DNA of 6,720 nt from Oscillospiraceae bacterium. Its GTDB lineage: Bacteria > Bacillota_A > Clostridia > Oscillospirales > Oscillospiraceae. The stretch spans positions 1 to 6,720 of the forward strand of contig JAFQPB010000012.1 of assembly GCA_017411905.1 (NCBI GenBank). The letters are read 5' to 3'. A program made the translations under genes and the position numbers. Within the stretch, counting starts at the first letter, position 1; the number at the start of each line of letters is the position of its first letter. The notes below the pieces were generated by a model, which was not told the origin of the DNA, did not search any database, and worked only from the letters and a program-made list of their open reading frames with translations. Of the stretch, positions 1 through 4,353 are shown in pieces.

Positions 1-15
1 ATTAGCGCACCGAAG

Positions 16-130
16 GCTCCCTTGTGTAAAGGGAGCTGTCAGCCGAACAGGCTGACTGAGGGATTGACACTATGAGAACAACCCCTCCGCCCAGTGTGCG
101 CACTGGGCACCTCCCCTTACACAGGGGAGG
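16..130. repeat. palindromic intergenic repeat element, family 1 copy A
   Basis: This is a MITE-like or REP-like element of about 115 bp built from consecutive hairpins: GCTCCCTT/AAGGGAGC (16-23/29-36), GTCAGCC/GGCTGAC (38-44/50-56), GCCCAGTG/CACTGGGC (89-96/101-108) and CCTCCCCT/AGGGGAGG (110-117/123-130). The first and last hairpins are related to each other in inverted orientation: the left end reads like the reverse complement of the right end, including the GTGTAA loop. They therefore act as terminal inverted repeats that are themselves palindromes. The second copy at 4250-4345 has the same hairpin order and a similar core (CAGCC..GGCTGAC followed by a GA-rich stretch). No coding capacity is seen, so any movement would need a transposase supplied in trans. 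Confidence 0.75.
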
Positions 131-172
131 CTTGCCGCTGCGGCGGGACTGGGCATAGCTAAAGCTTTTTGG

Positions 173-201
173 AACCACCAGCCGTGCTGGTGGTTTTCTT
201 T
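173..201 (+). terminator. intrinsic terminator, plus strand
   Basis: A perfect 10-bp stem, AACCACCAGC (173-182) and GCTGGTGGTT (186-195), with a CGT loop is followed directly by TTCTTT. The T-tract exists only on the plus strand. It would end a transcript entering from the left, although no plus-strand gene lies inside the window. Confidence 0.75.
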
Positions 202-205
202 AAGC

Positions 206-238
206 AAAAAAATGACACTTTCAAATTGAAAGTGTCAT
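206..238 (-). terminator. intrinsic terminator of plsY
   Basis: Read on the minus strand, the 13-nt arms ATGACACTTTCAA and TTGAAAGTGTCAT (226-238 and 212-224, one base between them, so the real loop is a few bases) are followed by a run of seven T residues. It lies about 110 nt beyond the plsY stop codon in the right orientation, with no other gene between, so it most likely ends the plsY transcript. It faces the plus-strand terminator at 173-201. Confidence 0.8.
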
Positions 239-349
239 AGCAGCGTGTCAAAGAAGTCCGAAAAAGAACCTATAGAGGGCGGCGCCTTCGACGCCCCGGC
301 AGTAAAATGTTGGTTTATATCGGTATTTTCGGCGAATTCGTAACGTTTT

Positions 350-961
350 TTAGGCTACTCTATGTTCTTTCTTAACCGTACTGCGCAGGCCGATCTCTGT
401 ACCCTTATAAATTCGCACATAATTTTCCCTGTGCTTCCAGATCACCGTTCCCGAGGCAACCCCTGCCGCCAGTAGCGCGATCCATCCGGCAAGAATAATA
501 AATAGATATACCGGAAGCGCAAGCACAGTAATGGTCGTACCGACAACTATGTAATCCGTTATTACCGTCACCAGCACAACAACGGCAAGAACCACCAGCG
601 CAAACCGCCAATCCACTGCCAATGCCATTCCTATGTAGGAGGCAAAGCCCTTGCCTCCCCTAAACTTCATAAATACCGGATAGATATGACCAAGCACACT
701 TGCTGCACCTGCCACCTCGGCAACACCCGGTGTATAGGGAAACAACGCCTTTGCCAGCAGAACCGCAAGCACGCCCTTGCCAATGTCGTGGAGTCCCACC
801 AAAATACCTGCTCGCCACCCCATCAGAATGACCGCGTTGGACGTACCGGGATTACAGCTTCCCTTGGCGCGAATATCCACTTTTTTATACTTGGCAATAT
901 AGACGGCCATATTGGAGCAGCCAAACAGATACCCGATCACCGTAGCAAGCACATAAGCCAA
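350..961 (-). CDS. plsY: glycerol-3-phosphate acyltransferase PlsY
   Basis: This integral membrane enzyme transfers the acyl group from acyl-phosphate (made by PlsX) to glycerol-3-phosphate, giving lysophosphatidic acid, the first step of membrane phospholipid synthesis in most bacteria. The 203-aa length fits the family. All three family motifs are visible: motif 1 at residues 29-42 (D-I-R-x-x-G-S-x-N-P-G-x-x-N), motif 2 at 91-105 (GHIYPVFMKFRGGKG) and motif 3 around 177-189 (KHREN...KGTE). Several hydrophobic stretches between them (for example 119-134 and 141-170) are membrane segments. The start is TTG: an SD (GGGGAGGC, 969-976) lies 7-8 nt upstream and no in-frame ATG is better placed. 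Odd points are C36 where most members have G, K or H in GSxN, and T40-S41 instead of the common A-T. The gene is alone on its transcript, with its own promoter and a downstream terminator. The family assignment is firm. Confidence 0.95.
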   Translation of the reverse strand: MAYVLATVIGYLFGCSNMAVYIAKYKKVDIRAKGSCNPGTSNAVILMGWRAGILVGLHDIGKGVLAVLLAKALFPYTPGVAEVAGAASVLGHIYPVFMKFRGGKGFASYIGMALAVDWRFALVVLAVVVLVTVITDYIVVGTTITVLALPVYLFIILAGWIALLAAGVASGTVIWKHRENYVRIYKGTEIGLRSTVKKEHRVA

Positions 962-968
962 TGATAAC

Positions 969-976
969 GCCTCCCC
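969..976 (-). promoter_or_regulatory. ribosome binding site deciding the plsY TTG start
   Basis: GGGGAGGC on the minus strand, with the GGAGG core about 8 nt before TTG at 961-959, supports the non-ATG start of plsY. Confidence 0.75.
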
Positions 977-978
977 AA

Positions 979-994
979 AAATGTATTTACATTT
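979..994. promoter_or_regulatory. inverted repeat at the plsY transcription start (possible operator)
   Basis: AAATGTA (979-985) and TACATTT (988-994) form a perfect 7-bp inverted repeat around TT. It sits directly downstream of the -10 box of the plsY promoter, over the expected start point near 988, where a repressor would block transcription. The sequence does not resemble the FapR or FabT sites I know from lipid regulation. The function is inference. Confidence 0.35.
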
Positions 995-1023
995 ATTGTA
1001 TTGGGAAAATATTAAATAATCAA
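995..1023 (-). promoter_or_regulatory. sigma-A promoter of plsY
   Basis: On the minus strand, -35 TTGATT (1018-1023) and -10 TACAAT (995-1000) are separated by exactly 17 bp. The expected start near 988 gives a leader of about 27 nt that contains the SD. Confidence 0.7.
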
Positions 1024-1068
1024 TCTATGCAGCCGCCGGTTTATTTAATAAAGTCTTAATAAATTCAG

Positions 1069-1105
1069 CACCCGGATTTCGGCAGCGTACTGCAAAATCC
1101 GGGTG
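1069..1105. terminator. strong hairpin after the lipoprotein gene, probable terminator
   Basis: CACCCGGATTT (1069-1079) pairs perfectly with AAATCCGGGTG (1095-1105), and an inner GCAG/CTGC stem (1082-1085/1090-1093) caps it. It begins 10 nt beyond the lipoprotein stop codon, the right place to end the four-gene cassette. The T-rich stretch (TATTTTT, 1106-1112) is on the plus strand, however. On the minus strand the hairpin is followed only by CTGAATTTATT, so termination in the needed direction may be weak, or the hairpin may protect the mRNA 3' end. Confidence 0.5.
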
Positions 1106-1115
1106 TATTTTTCAC

Positions 1116-1400
1116 TTACCAGTCGATCTCAATATGGTCGTCGCCATCCATAATGGAAGAATTCGGATCATCCTCGCCACCGCTGGGGGCATCGGTGGGA
1201 TTCTCAGGACCGTCTGTAGGATTTTCTGTGCCATCGGTGGGATCGTTAGAACCGTCTGTAGGATCAGTCGGGCCGTCGGTAGGACCGGCAGGGGGATTGG
1301 TGGGATCCTCTTGGTCGCCGCCGCAGGCAGCCAGCAGACCCACAACCATCACCATAGCGCACAGCAGGCACACAAGACGCAGGAATACATTTTTGCTCAT
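1116..1400 (-). CDS. small PTD-repeat lipoprotein, cassette gene 4
   Basis: This is a 94-aa predicted lipoprotein of unknown function. Residues 1-26 form a lipoprotein signal peptide: K3 and R8, a hydrophobic core (9-23) and a lipobox LAAC with C26 as the lipidated residue. The mature part is low-complexity and acidic. PTD tripeptides start at 40, 44, 47, 54, 61 and 68, the last four at an exact 7-residue (21-bp) period. The tail (76-94) is rich in D/E with S81-S82 and ends in HIEIDW. No enzyme domain is seen, so the repeat reads as a surface spacer. The start ATG shares one base with the stop of the upstream peptidase gene (TAATG), and its SD (GGGAGG, 1410-1415) lies in the last codons of that gene, indicating translational coupling. 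Being locked into the PqqD-kinase-peptidase cassette makes it a candidate substrate. That is inference, and an unrelated passenger lipoprotein is possible. Confidence 0.8.
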   Translation of the reverse strand: MSKNVFLRLVCLLCAMVMVVGLLAACGGDQEDPTNPPAGPTDGPTDPTDGSNDPTDGTENPTDGPENPTDAPSGGEDDPNSSIMDGDDHIEIDW

Positions 1401-1882
1401 TATATTTTTCCTCCCAAAAATTTATTTTTGAGTCGGCTGCAGATTCTTACCGGCAGAAGAATTCCTCTCCGAACCGGGAAAAGCCCCATCCAAACCCATT
1501 TGTACAGTCGATACCCCTTTGAAGTAACGCTGTATAATTTACCTTTTCTGTAAAAATCAGTTACGACCGCCAGTATCCAGCCATTTTGTATCGTTTCTTT
1601 CTCCCACTGGTTATCGCCGCAACAAATGCTTGTCTCTATTTCTTTTTTCACGATCCGGTGGAGCACATACTGTCCGTTACTGCGCTGATAGAGGACAATA
1701 TCCCCTTTTCCGCAGGTCACAGGGGGCGATAGCATTACCTGATCCCGCATATGCCGAAACAGCGGCCACATACTGTTCCCGGTTACCACCAAGCTGGCGG
1801 AGCCCCGCTGCGCAAGCTGGAGCTGCACTACGCCAATTAGCTGCTCCATAGGCAGCTTTACCGTTTTATTATTTGCTTCCAT
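1400..1882 (-). CDS. S24/S26 (signal-peptidase-like) family peptidase, cassette gene 3
   Basis: This 160-aa protein shows the S24/S26 serine peptidase fold signature. The nucleophile is in GNSMWP (S37), then KGDIVLY (59-65), an HR pair (H75-R76) and a GDN (89-91). The His in place of the usual bacterial Lys resembles the Ser-His signal peptidases of the SipW/ER type. Unlike true signal peptidases there is no hydrophobic anchor before the Ser: residues 1-33 are mixed and polar. Only a weak, Arg-interrupted hydrophobic stretch occurs near 128-148, so the enzyme is probably cytoplasmic or peripheral. The start overlaps the kinase gene by 14 nt, and an SD (GAGG, 1892-1895) lies 9 nt upstream. Relatives next to PqqD-like and HprK-like genes suggest cutting of a modified peptide. 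The peptide cut is unknown, and a regulatory self-cleaving role is an alternative. Confidence 0.75.
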   Translation of the reverse strand: MEANNKTVKLPMEQLIGVVQLQLAQRGSASLVVTGNSMWPLFRHMRDQVMLSPPVTCGKGDIVLYQRSNGQYVLHRIVKKEIETSICCGDNQWEKETIQNGWILAVVTDFYRKGKLYSVTSKGYRLYKWVWMGLFPVRRGILLPVRICSRLKNKFLGGKI

Positions 1883-2564
1883 TTTTCATTGCCTCATAGG
1901 ATACCGTTGCCGCTTCGTCATCGTTTCGGCAAAAAAGCTGCCAGATCGGGGTCTCCCGCAGCAAAAGATCCACAAGCTCCAACTGCCGTTCAGCACAGCC
2001 CTTGTGAGAAAACTGCATACACTGACTTAGAATTGCCGGAACGGCTTTTGTCGCTGCCATTGGATAGATCGCGTTGACCTCTCCCCGGCTCAAATAGGCA
2101 ACACCGCCCAAAGGAACACCCACCGGACAGGACAGGTCATTTTTTCCCGACCAAGGCGTACCGTAAACCGTCCACACACCGTCTACACGGCGAAGGACCG
2201 GCTTATCGTCATTAAGTACCTGCGCGCCAAATAAGCGGCACCATTTTTCTGTATGGGTGGATTTCCCTGTACCGGAGGGCGCGGAAAAAAGATAGGCCTT
2301 TCCCTGCAGCATCACCGCCGAGGCGTGAAGCTGAAAGCCGTAAAACCGCAGCATCTCCACCGCAAACAGCGACCCGGTGGTCATATACTCCGCCATATCC
2401 AGGTCCCCAAAATGGGGATATTTTTGGAGCACCCTTTCACAGTCACAGGAGAGAACAATATCCGCCTCCCCCGCTTCCTCGGTAAGATAGGGCATTGCCT
2501 GCTGACGTGTCCGGCCGGAAAGCGATATATCCACGATCAGGTCTGCGATCCGATACCGCGCCAT
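1869..2564 (-). CDS. HPr-kinase-like P-loop kinase (PEPCK/HprK fold), cassette gene 2
   Basis: This 231-aa protein has the core of the HPr kinase/PEP carboxykinase-like fold. Walker A is SAPSGTGKST (94-103), preceded by the family-typical LHASAV (79-84). A Walker-B-like acidic pair follows in VLNDDKP (116-122), then GTPWSGK (135-141) and a C-terminal PIWQL segment (206-210). It lacks the N-terminal domain of true HprK/P, so carbon-catabolite control of HPr is unlikely. Related kinases phosphorylate Ser of lasso peptides, and others occur as HprK-related kinases beside PqqD-like proteins. Phosphorylation of a cassette peptide or lipoprotein is therefore inferred. An ATG at 2570-2568 is also in frame, but the G-run (2571-2576) touches it. 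The chosen ATG at 2564-2562 has that G-run 6 nt upstream. The gene lies 35 nt after the PqqD-like gene and overlaps the peptidase gene by 14 nt. Confidence 0.8.
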   Translation of the reverse strand: MARYRIADLIVDISLSGRTRQQAMPYLTEEAGEADIVLSCDCERVLQKYPHFGDLDMAEYMTTGSLFAVEMLRFYGFQLHASAVMLQGKAYLFSAPSGTGKSTHTEKWCRLFGAQVLNDDKPVLRRVDGVWTVYGTPWSGKNDLSCPVGVPLGGVAYLSRGEVNAIYPMAATKAVPAILSQCMQFSHKGCAERQLELVDLLLRETPIWQLFCRNDDEAATVSYEAMKNGSK

Positions 2565-2570
2565 TGCCAT

Positions 2571-2576
2571 CCCCCC
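2571..2576 (-). promoter_or_regulatory. ribosome binding site deciding the kinase start
   Basis: GGGGGG on the minus strand can pair with the anti-SD through one G-U wobble. It lies 0 nt from ATG 2570 but 6 nt from ATG 2564, favouring the latter. Confidence 0.5.
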
Positions 2577-2599
2577 AAATTGCCGCCAATAGGCAGCAC

Positions 2600-2863
2600 T
2601 TACTTTACTGCGCCCACTTCCTGCAAATTCTGCAGAAACTTCTCTACATCTGCCATTGCCCGCTCCGCAGATACCTCATAGCGGTCTGTCAGCACCTTTG
2701 CAAGGCTTTCCTTTGTCTGCTCTGTTTCCAGCGCATCCCAAAGCTGCACACCTACGCTATTGAGCGTTACGATGCCTGCAAAATCGCGGGTGGCCGCGCC
2801 AACCGGCACAAGCACTTGGCTGCCGGCAACCTCCCGCAGCAGAAAATCTTCACTTCTAATCAT
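2600..2863 (-). CDS. PqqD-like peptide-binding protein (RRE fold), cassette gene 1
   Basis: This 87-aa PqqD-family protein belongs to the small winged-helix proteins that bind the leader of a peptide substrate and present it to modifying enzymes. Visible family features are an N-terminal beta region (FLLREVAGSQVLVPVG, 7-22), the ITLN-type turn leading into GVQLWDAL (31-45, VTLNSVGVQLW), a middle helix (52-60), and a C-terminal helix with FLQNLQEVGAV (76-86). A longer reading frame reaches 2923, but its start lies on the -10 box of the promoter. The ATG at 2863-2861 with SD GGAG (2871-2874) 7 nt upstream is the only start that fits the transcript. As first gene of the cassette it is followed by the kinase 35 nt later. 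No radical SAM or cyclase partner lies in the window, so its client is unknown. Confidence 0.82.
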   Translation of the reverse strand: MIRSEDFLLREVAGSQVLVPVGAATRDFAGIVTLNSVGVQLWDALETEQTKESLAKVLTDRYEVSAERAMADVEKFLQNLQEVGAVK

Positions 2864-2913
2864 TATTTTTCTCCGTTTTTCCCCCATTGGGGTCATTTCG
2901 CGTACATATAGAA

Positions 2914-2943
2914 AGTATACCATAGAGACAGTAAGGGTGTCAA
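2914..2943 (-). promoter_or_regulatory. extended -10 sigma-A promoter of the PqqD-kinase-peptidase-lipoprotein cassette
   Basis: On the minus strand, a consensus -35 TTGACA (2938-2943) and an 18-bp spacer lead to TATACT (2914-2919), preceded by TGG as an extended -10. The start point is expected near 2907, giving a leader of about 44 nt with a small CCCC/GGGG hairpin (2881-2893 region) before the SD. Confidence 0.85.
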
Positions 2944-2984
2944 GGGTAATTCCGGGGTAAAAACGGGGTAAAACGGGGTAAAAA
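2942..2984. repeat. phased direct repeats upstream of the cassette promoter
   Basis: Three near-identical direct repeats, CGGGGTAAAAA (2953-2963), CGGGGTAAAA (2964-2973) and CGGGGTAAAAA (2974-2984), are preceded by a degenerate fourth unit (AAGGGTAATTC, 2942-2952). The T of GGGTAA falls at 2947, 2958, 2969 and 2979, that is 11, 11 and 10 bp apart, one helical turn each. The nearest unit touches the -35 box. This layout suits a regulator that binds direct repeats on one face of the helix, as PhoB/OmpR-type response regulators do. On the minus strand the T-tracts could alternatively act as an UP-like element. Confidence 0.6.
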
Positions 2985-3005
2985 TAACTGCCAATAAAGG
3001 CCGTT
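2980..3005 (-). terminator. probable weak terminator of the RACo-DUF3786-GNAT operon
   Basis: Shortly after the acetyltransferase stop, the minus strand can form AACGGCC/GGCAGTT (2999-3005 and 2986-2992; one G-A mismatch) with a 6-nt loop, followed by ATTTTT (2980-2985). The stem is imperfect, so read-through into the next cassette is possible. Its T-tract is also part of the last direct repeat. Confidence 0.5.
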
Positions 3006-3009
3006 TATG

Positions 3010-3594
3010 TCAAAATAAACCCCCTTTTTCGGTCGAAAAAAGCACCAGCTCCGGGAACGGAACCATCGCTATTGTCTCCGTTTTCCGCGGGGCGATATGC
3101 TTTTCCATCCATAAAAGATGATACCACCGCCCGAATTTATAGCCGCAGTCGCTCATCTTCCCTACGGTTTTATAGCCCATATGGGTATGAAAGCGGACAG
3201 AGCTGTCGGTAAGGTACTTGTCCTCCCGGTCAGCACTTGCCACGCAGGCCTCCAAGGTGCAAATATTTTGCAGCAGCAAAACCTTTTCAAGGGCTTCGTA
3301 CAGTCCCCGGCCAATGCCCTTTCCCCGGGCATTCCTGTGAATATAAATGCTCACCTCTACCGCCCAGTCGCAGGCCTTTCTGCGAATCAACGGATGGGCG
3401 TAGGCATAGCCAAGAAGCACCCCGTCCTCCTCATAAACCAAAAACGGATGGGTCTGCAATATCTCCCGGATGCGCCCGACAAATTCCGTCGCTGTAGGGG
3501 CTTCATATTCAAAGGACACCGCTGTATTTTCCACATACCAGCCGTAAATGGCGGCAAGCTGGGCGGCATCTGCTTCTTTCGCAATCCGGATCAT
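3010..3594 (-). CDS. GNAT N-acetyltransferase, phosphinothricin acetyltransferase-like
   Basis: This 194-aa GNAT enzyme belongs to the Pat/Bar/MnaT group, which uses acetyl-CoA to acetylate small amino compounds such as phosphinothricin or methionine sulfoximine. Visible are the N-terminal IYGWYVENTAVSFE block (16-29) typical of this group, the acetyl-CoA binding loop RNARGKGIGRGL (88-99; R/Q-x-x-G-x-G), and the C-terminal signature HTHMGYKTVGKM...GYKFGRWY (136-158). About 25 extra C-terminal residues (170-194) carry no recognised motif. The natural substrate cannot be told from sequence. The ATG lies 1 nt after the DUF3786 stop, and the nearest SD-like AAGG is about 12 nt upstream, so translation is probably coupled. 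The link to corrinoid metabolism of the upstream genes is only positional. Confidence 0.88.
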   Translation of the reverse strand: MIRIAKEADAAQLAAIYGWYVENTAVSFEYEAPTATEFVGRIREILQTHPFLVYEEDGVLLGYAYAHPLIRRKACDWAVEVSIYIHRNARGKGIGRGLYEALEKVLLLQNICTLEACVASADREDKYLTDSSVRFHTHMGYKTVGKMSDCGYKFGRWYHLLWMEKHIAPRKTETIAMVPFPELVLFSTEKGGLF

Positions 3595-3595
3595 A

Positions 3596-4198
3596 TTACA
3601 TATTTGCCTTGATGGCGGTAATCAGAATATCCCCCGCCACCACCCGATCCTCGGGGGCAAAGCCTTCCTCAAAATTGTCAGAATACAGCACCTGTGCCGA
3701 TGGCGGGAACTCCTCATCCCCCGCCCAAACAAGCAACCGAATCTTATAGTCCCCAATGAGGGCAAATTCAAAGCCTGCATCTCCGTGGGGCACAGCTTCT
3801 GCGCCCATCTTCTCCGCTGCCTTGCGGAAAGCTTCCACTCTCGTACCGAAAGTGAACGCCGCCCGGGTCAGCACCCGTCCGGTATAGGGCTTGATATAAA
3901 GCTCGCCCCAAGGCATTTCCCGGAAGGTCTTCCAATTACCCATGGCGGGGATGTTTTTCCCCTCCAGCAGATACCGGAGCAAAAAGGTCTGCACAGGAAG
4001 CGCAGGGTTACTCCCCTGCCCGTCTGTAATTTCTGCTGTTTCTGCAACGGTATAGGTCTTTCCCATCAAAGCCACAAAAAACGCGCCATTTTCTGGGTGT
4101 ATCCCTAATCTTTTTGCAATTTCTGCCTTATCCGCTTTGCTATAAAGCTCCGCGTAGTAGGAAAAAGGTACTTCTTCTTTATTGTTTGTTACTTGCAC
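3596..4198 (-). CDS. DUF3786 domain-containing protein
   Basis: This 200-aa protein matches the DUF3786 family by its conserved blocks: FREMPWGELYIKPYTGR (92-108) and the segment LLVWAGDEEFPPSAQVLYSDN (155-175). No membrane segment, signal peptide or metal-binding Cys cluster is seen, so it should be cytoplasmic. Its biochemical role is unknown. From memory, members often occur in anaerobes near corrinoid or Fe-S genes, which fits the RACo-like gene upstream. The start is GTG (4198-4196) with SD AAGGAG (4208-4213) 9 nt upstream. The 155-bp gap to the RACo-like gene contains a repeat element but no convincing promoter, so the gene probably shares the upstream transcript. The acetyltransferase follows after 1 nt. 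Confidence 0.8.
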   Translation of the reverse strand: MQVTNNKEEVPFSYYAELYSKADKAEIAKRLGIHPENGAFFVALMGKTYTVAETAEITDGQGSNPALPVQTFLLRYLLEGKNIPAMGNWKTFREMPWGELYIKPYTGRVLTRAAFTFGTRVEAFRKAAEKMGAEAVPHGDAGFEFALIGDYKIRLLVWAGDEEFPPSAQVLYSDNFEEGFAPEDRVVAGDILITAIKANM

Positions 4199-4221
4199 GA
4201 TGATTATCTCCTTGCATCATA

Positions 4222-4242
4222 AGTGGTCATTTACGAACCACT
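4222..4242. repeat. small inverted repeat upstream of the DUF3786 gene
   Basis: AGTGGT (4222-4227) and ACCACT (4237-4242) are inverted arms with a 9-nt loop, 24 nt before the GTG start. No T-tract follows on either strand. It could be an mRNA hairpin or a protein site, and its function is unknown. Confidence 0.3.
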
Positions 4243-4249
4243 CACCAAA

Positions 4250-4345
4250 CCTTCCCCTTTGGGGAAGGTGGCAGCCCGAACGGGCTGACGGATGAGGCTT
4301 AAAACCTCACCCACCGCAAGCGGTCCCCCCTCCCCAAAGGGGAGG
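4250..4345. repeat. palindromic intergenic repeat element, family 1 copy B
   Basis: This 96-bp element forms five hairpins in a row: CCTTCCCC/GGGGAAGG (4250-4257/4261-4268), CAGCCCG/CGGGCTG (4272-4278/4281-4287), TGAGG/CCTCA (4293-4297/4305-4309), ACCGC/GCGGT (4313-4317/4320-4324) and CCTCCCC/GGGGAGG (4329-4335/4339-4345). The outer hairpins are near reverse complements of one another, as in copy A (16-130). It fills the gap between the stop of the RACo-like gene and the DUF3786 leader, ending 8 nt from the former stop. It lies within the presumed operon, where it could slow decay or partly stop transcription. Confidence 0.75.
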
Positions 4346-4353
4346 ATTATTGA

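Larger units (their letters stand above)
1..349. other. intergenic region left of plsY
   Basis: No gene is supported in these 349 bases. The region holds, from left to right, a palindromic repeat element (16-130), a plus-strand intrinsic terminator (173-201), a minus-strand intrinsic terminator (206-238) and about 110 bases (239-349) forming the 3' untranslated part of the plsY transcript. I see no gene or RNA family in that last stretch. The only local structure is a short GC hairpin around 283-297 (GGCGCC and GGCGTC arms on the minus strand, GAA loop) without a T-tract. Confidence 0.6.

Noticed and set aside
307..375. 22-codon hydrophobic plus-strand reading frame (possible small toxin peptide)
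   Set aside because: There is no SD and no promoter, and it runs antisense into the 3' end of plsY. A chance frame is the simpler reading.
1134..1553. 139-aa plus-strand reading frame
   Set aside because: It is antisense to the lipoprotein and peptidase genes, and its repetitive translation simply mirrors the PTD repeat.
2864..2923. N-terminal extension of the PqqD-like protein to 2923
   Set aside because: The start would lie on the -10 box, upstream of the predicted transcription start, and the extra 20 residues are not PqqD-like.
2953..2984. CRISPR-like tandem repeats
   Set aside because: The units are only 10-11 bp with no spacers between them and sit at a promoter. They are direct repeats, not a CRISPR array.
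4214..4225. TATGAT as a -10 box for the DUF3786 gene
   Set aside because: No -35 lies at 16-18 bp, and the start point would fall inside the SD, giving an untranslatable or SD-less message.
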